From assembly GCA_902772635.1 (NCBI GenBank), contig CACYBK010000103.1, positions 1 to 42,008 on the forward strand: a stretch of DNA of 42,008 bases, written 5' to 3'. A model generated the notes under the pieces. The model saw only the letters and a list, made by a program, of their open reading frames with translations. It was not told the origin of the DNA and ran no database searches. Shown one piece after another: positions 39,435-42,008 of the stretch (positions within the stretch are counted from its first letter, which is position 1; each line of letters opens with the position of its first letter). Both the position numbers and the translations under genes were made by a program. Origin of the DNA: an uncultured Lachnospiraceae bacterium. GTDB taxonomy: Bacteria; Bacillota; Clostridia; Lachnospirales; Lachnospiraceae.

Positions 39435-41552
39435 ATGAAAAAAGAATTTGATTATTTTGAAAAAGCGTTATTTATATCTCCCGAGGAGGGAAATCCGGGA
39501 AAGAAGCCGCCGAAGGAGGAAATGGGAAATCCTGCCGGCTATCTGAAGAAGACTTTTTTTGCAAAAAAAGGAAAACCATATACGCTATATATTGCTGTTC
39601 ATGGAGTTGCAGAGATATACGTGAACGGGGAGAGCGTGACTTCGGATGTGCTGTTTCCGGGGCCTTTTTCTTATTATTTTGAGATCCCGGTGGGAGTCTT
39701 TGATATCACGCCGCTCATACATGAAGGCGAAAATGAGTTTTCCGCCGTACTTGGAAACGGCTGGTACAGAAGCTTTACGATCCTTGGGAACAGGAAGAAT
39801 TTTTTCGGGACCGATCTTTCCATCATAGCTTCGATATATTCCGGCGAGGAGTGCGTCCTTTTTACGGATGACAGCTTTGAGGCTTCGGTAAACGGTCCGA
39901 TACGCGGAAATGATATCGTACTCGGCGAATGCTATGACGCTACGCTCTCTCAGGTCTCTTATGAGAAAAAGGCACGCATAGTAAAGCTCATGAAGGACGA
40001 GTCTGTGATCTCAAGGCTGGAAAGCTATTCAAGGATAAGCTCACATGAGAACGTTCCTGCCGAAAAGATCGGTGAAAACCTCTATGATCTCGGGCGTTAT
40101 GTGTCCGGCGCCCTTTCCTTTTCATTCTCCGGCGCGAAAGAGGGAAGCGTCATCACATTTTCAGTCTTTGACTGTAAAGATCCTGAAGACAGGAAGAATG
40201 AAAGAAAACGCTTTTTCAAATACAAGGCTCTTGTCGGTGAAAACCACGGCACATCCCATTTTTCAGTATTTGAAGGAAGGTATATCGAGGTAGAAGCCGA
40301 TTTCCAATTTGAAGGGCTTTCTGTTTCCGTAATCCCTTATTATTCTGAAATGGAGGAGCGGGCTTCATTCCACTGCGATGATGAAAGATTAAACTCAGCA
40401 TTTCAAAGATGCCTTGACGCTGAAAAGTGCTTCTTTACAGGAATGTTTTCAGATGGCTATTCATCTTTGGGGCACGGCGCGGGAAGGACCATTGTCGCGT
40501 CGGCCTCTTCCTTTGGGGCGCTTTCCCTTATGACAGCGGAGAAAAGCCTTTCATGGTTCTCGCGCTGCGTTTCAAAGTGGCAGCACAAGAGCGGGAAGAT
40601 AAGGAATCTGATCCCGCCAAACGCGCTCCCCTCAATGAAGCAGTATGAGGCTGCGCAGAGCACGGGGTGGGGAGATGTCGTCATAGATCTTCCATACATT
40701 ATCTATTCATTTACAGGCGATGCTTCGATACTTAAAGCAAATTACAACGCGATGAAAAAGTGGTATCAGTCGCTCATCAGAAGGGCGGAGAAGCGTCCGG
40801 TCTCAAGAAAGATAACCGCACCTGTCAGGAAAAAGAATCCTTATGAGAGATTTGTCATAAACAAGGGCTTTCCTCTTGGGGACAATGCCGAGCAAAACCC
40901 GGGCCAGACGGAAAGGCTTCATCTTGCCGACGCCTTCAAGGATATGGGAACGGCCTATCTTGCGCATTCCGGGCTTCTTATTTCAAGGATAGCTTCGATC
41001 CTTTTAGAAGATAAGGATATCGATAAGGCTGCGAGGGCTTCCCTCGAAAAGGATGTTGAGTTTTACAAGAAGCGGGGGACAAAGGCGCTTGCGGCCTACC
41101 GTTATACCTTCGCGGACGTGAAGGGGCTTTTGGACTGCTCCGCGGATTTCCTGATCAGGGCTCTTTACCTTGATCTCCTTCCCGACGAAGAGGGCGGGAT
41201 AATATCAAAAAACAAGGCGGCGGAGAGGCTGAACGAGCTCGTGAACGGGCCCTCCTTTGATGTTTATTCTCTTGGACCCCTTGCGCTTTCATCTCTTTCA
41301 TCGGTGCTCGCCGACAATGGCTATATGGACAGCGCCATAGATATTCTTATAAAGCTTTCGGAGAGGGAAGGACCTCTTTCTCCGGAATATCTTTCTGCCA
41401 TCGGCGGCTTCATGGTCAAGTACCTGCTTGGCATAAGCCTTGAAGGCGGGAAGCTTCAGAAAAGATCATATCGCAGCAGCCGCATAGGAAATATAAGCGG
41501 GCATTTCATTACTCCTGACGGAAAGAAGACAGTGATAGGGGATAGGGGATAG
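39435..41552 (+). CDS. GH78-like (alpha-L-rhamnosidase-like) protein with degenerate active site
   Basis: About 705 residues. The N-terminal third has the rhamnosidase N-domain jelly-roll pattern: YLKKTFFAKKGKPYTLYIAV near 35-54, IYVNGESV, FDITPLIHEGENEFSAVLGNG near 90-110, and WYRS. The later part fits an (alpha/alpha)6 barrel with AAQSTGWGDVVIDLPYII and LKANYNAMKKWYQSL. The usual GH78 acidic stretch (DCPxRxERxGWxGD) appears replaced by FSDGYSSLGHGAGR near residue 345. No signal peptide, so cytoplasmic. No good ribosome binding site precedes either ATG 39435 or a GTG at 39417; I prefer the ATG. The end is inside a tandem repeat. Confidence 0.6.
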   Translation: MKKEFDYFEKALFISPEEGNPGKKPPKEEMGNPAGYLKKTFFAKKGKPYTLYIAVHGVAEIYVNGESVTSDVLFPGPFSYYFEIPVGVFDITPLIHEGENEFSAVLGNGWYRSFTILGNRKNFFGTDLSIIASIYSGEECVLFTDDSFEASVNGPIRGNDIVLGECYDATLSQVSYEKKARIVKLMKDESVISRLESYSRISSHENVPAEKIGENLYDLGRYVSGALSFSFSGAKEGSVITFSVFDCKDPEDRKNERKRFFKYKALVGENHGTSHFSVFEGRYIEVEADFQFEGLSVSVIPYYSEMEERASFHCDDERLNSAFQRCLDAEKCFFTGMFSDGYSSLGHGAGRTIVASASSFGALSLMTAEKSLSWFSRCVSKWQHKSGKIRNLIPPNALPSMKQYEAAQSTGWGDVVIDLPYIIYSFTGDASILKANYNAMKKWYQSLIRRAEKRPVSRKITAPVRKKNPYERFVINKGFPLGDNAEQNPGQTERLHLADAFKDMGTAYLAHSGLLISRIASILLEDKDIDKAARASLEKDVEFYKKRGTKALAAYRYTFADVKGLLDCSADFLIRALYLDLLPDEEGGIISKNKAAERLNELVNGPSFDVYSLGPLALSSLSSVLADNGYMDSAIDILIKLSEREGPLSPEYLSAIGGFMVKYLLGISLEGGKLQKRSYRSSRIGNISGHFITPDGKKTVIGDRG

Positions 41553-41554
41553 GG
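41534..41554 (+). repeat. Three tandem copies of the 7-mer GATAGGG
   Basis: Three exact head-to-tail copies of GATAGGG occupy 41534-41554. The stop codon (TAG, 41550-41552) of the GH78-like gene is in the third copy, and the purine run after it gives the next gene its GGGG ribosome binding site. A seven-base unit is not a multiple of three, so copy-number change would shift the frame. Confidence 0.85.
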
Positions 41555-41558
41555 GACA

Positions 41559-42008
41559 GTGAATACGATAGGTTCAAAGCGGATACACGGGTTTTTGAAT
41601 AGGGCAGCGGCGGGGGAGGATCTCGTCGTTGCCTTTTTTGGCGGTTCGATAACACAGGGGTCGCTTGCATCAAAGGAGGAGAACTGCTACGCATATCGCT
41701 TCTACGAAATGCTGCGTGAGCGTTATCCAAAAGCGCATTTCAAATACGTGAATGCCGGGATTGGAGGCACGGGTTCCTATTATGGCGCGATGCGCCTTGA
41801 CGAGGACTTGATTGCTTATCGCCCGGATCTCGTGGTGTTGGATTTTTCCGTCAATGATGTTGATGCTGTCCTGCCTCTCTATCAGGCCGGGGAGACGGAG
41901 GCGAAGGGGAGCTATGACTTTGGGCAGCAGGGGAACGATCTGAAGCTTTACCCCGAGACCTTTGAGGGAATTGTCAGACGGATCCTTAATAGCGATACAT
42001 TTCCGGCA
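41559..42008 (+). CDS. SGNH/GDSL-family hydrolase (3' end beyond the window)
   Basis: The first 150 residues of a larger protein that leaves the window. The start is GTG at 41559, with AGGGGA 3-4 bases ahead; the frame encodes VNTIGSKRIHGFLNRAAAG. SGNH block I is FFGGSITQGS (nucleophile Ser) near residues 26-35, block II has NAGIGGTGSYYGAMRL near 65-80, and block III has LDFSVNDVDAV near 94-104. Likely an esterase that removes acetyl or other acyl groups from polysaccharide, given a GH78-like gene upstream; the substrate is not known. No signal peptide is visible at this start. Confidence 0.8.
   Translation, partial: MNTIGSKRIHGFLNRAAAGEDLVVAFFGGSITQGSLASKEENCYAYRFYEMLRERYPKAHFKYVNAGIGGTGSYYGAMRLDEDLIAYRPDLVVLDFSVNDVDAVLPLYQAGETEAKGSYDFGQQGNDLKLYPETFEGIVRRILNSDTFPA

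Noticed and set aside
1-42008. CRISPR arrays, tRNA or rRNA genes, insertion sequences, restriction or toxin-antitoxin genes.
   Set aside because: None was seen by eye on either strand.

Overview
The window looks like chromosome from a motile, anaerobic, cellulolytic gut or rumen Firmicute, most likely in the Lachnospiraceae (Butyrivibrio or Pseudobutyrivibrio type). This is inferred from Gram-positive style ribosome binding sites and extended -10 promoters, lipoprotein signals, chemoreceptors, a surface GH9 cellulase with a GH78-like protein, the anaerobic (cobalt-early) cobalamin pathway, and a Tad-like ATPase/membrane-protein pair. I saw no rRNA, tRNA, CRISPR array, transposase or phage gene.

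Layout. 1-5447 holds an N-terminally truncated HAD-type nucleotidase remnant, a SpoT-like HD domain fused to an aminoglycoside-phosphotransferase-like kinase, a membrane diguanylate cyclase (both on the minus strand), and a six-helix chemoreceptor on the plus strand. 5456-25086 is one very compact cobalamin locus. A cobalamin riboswitch with a downstream attenuator precedes a lipoprotein CbiK cobaltochelatase, a three-gene FecCD/BtuCD-type importer, and then cobQ, cbiC, cbiD, cbiF, cbiG, cbiH, a cbiJ-cbiE-cbiT fusion, cbiA, cobT, cobU, cobS, a mini-cobU, cobC, cbiB and cobD. Nearly all neighbours overlap or abut. The locus covers metal insertion, most ring modifications, amidations, aminopropanol arm attachment and lower-loop assembly. 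cbiL, a corrinoid adenosyltransferase and the genes for sirohydrochlorin synthesis are not here.

25184-31729 holds a dCache chemoreceptor with a good terminator, mtnA (methionine salvage) coupled to an Mrp/NBP35 P-loop ATPase, and a lipoprotein GH9 cellulase with an N-terminal carbohydrate-binding module. 31895-35710 is a five-gene operon with its own extended -10 promoter. It encodes a 79-residue membrane peptide, a CpaF/VirB11-type ATPase, a TadB/TadC-like membrane protein, and two further small single-helix proteins, one of which shares its N-terminal segment with the first peptide and carries an Ig-like ectodomain. This reduced Tad-like machine is the best candidate for an undescribed system.

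35792-42008 holds a PPP-type phosphatase overlapping tail to tail with a CNNM/HlyC transporter gene, S-adenosylhomocysteine hydrolase, a divergent intergenic region with a strong palindrome, a GH78-like protein that appears to lack the usual catalytic motif, and the start of an SGNH/GDSL hydrolase that runs off the window end.

Methyl-group economy links several parts: the cobalamin pathway uses many SAM-dependent methylations, which give SAH (substrate of AhcY), while MtnA recycles the methylthioadenosine formed by other SAM-using reactions. All functional calls come from reading motifs by eye; no database search was run.
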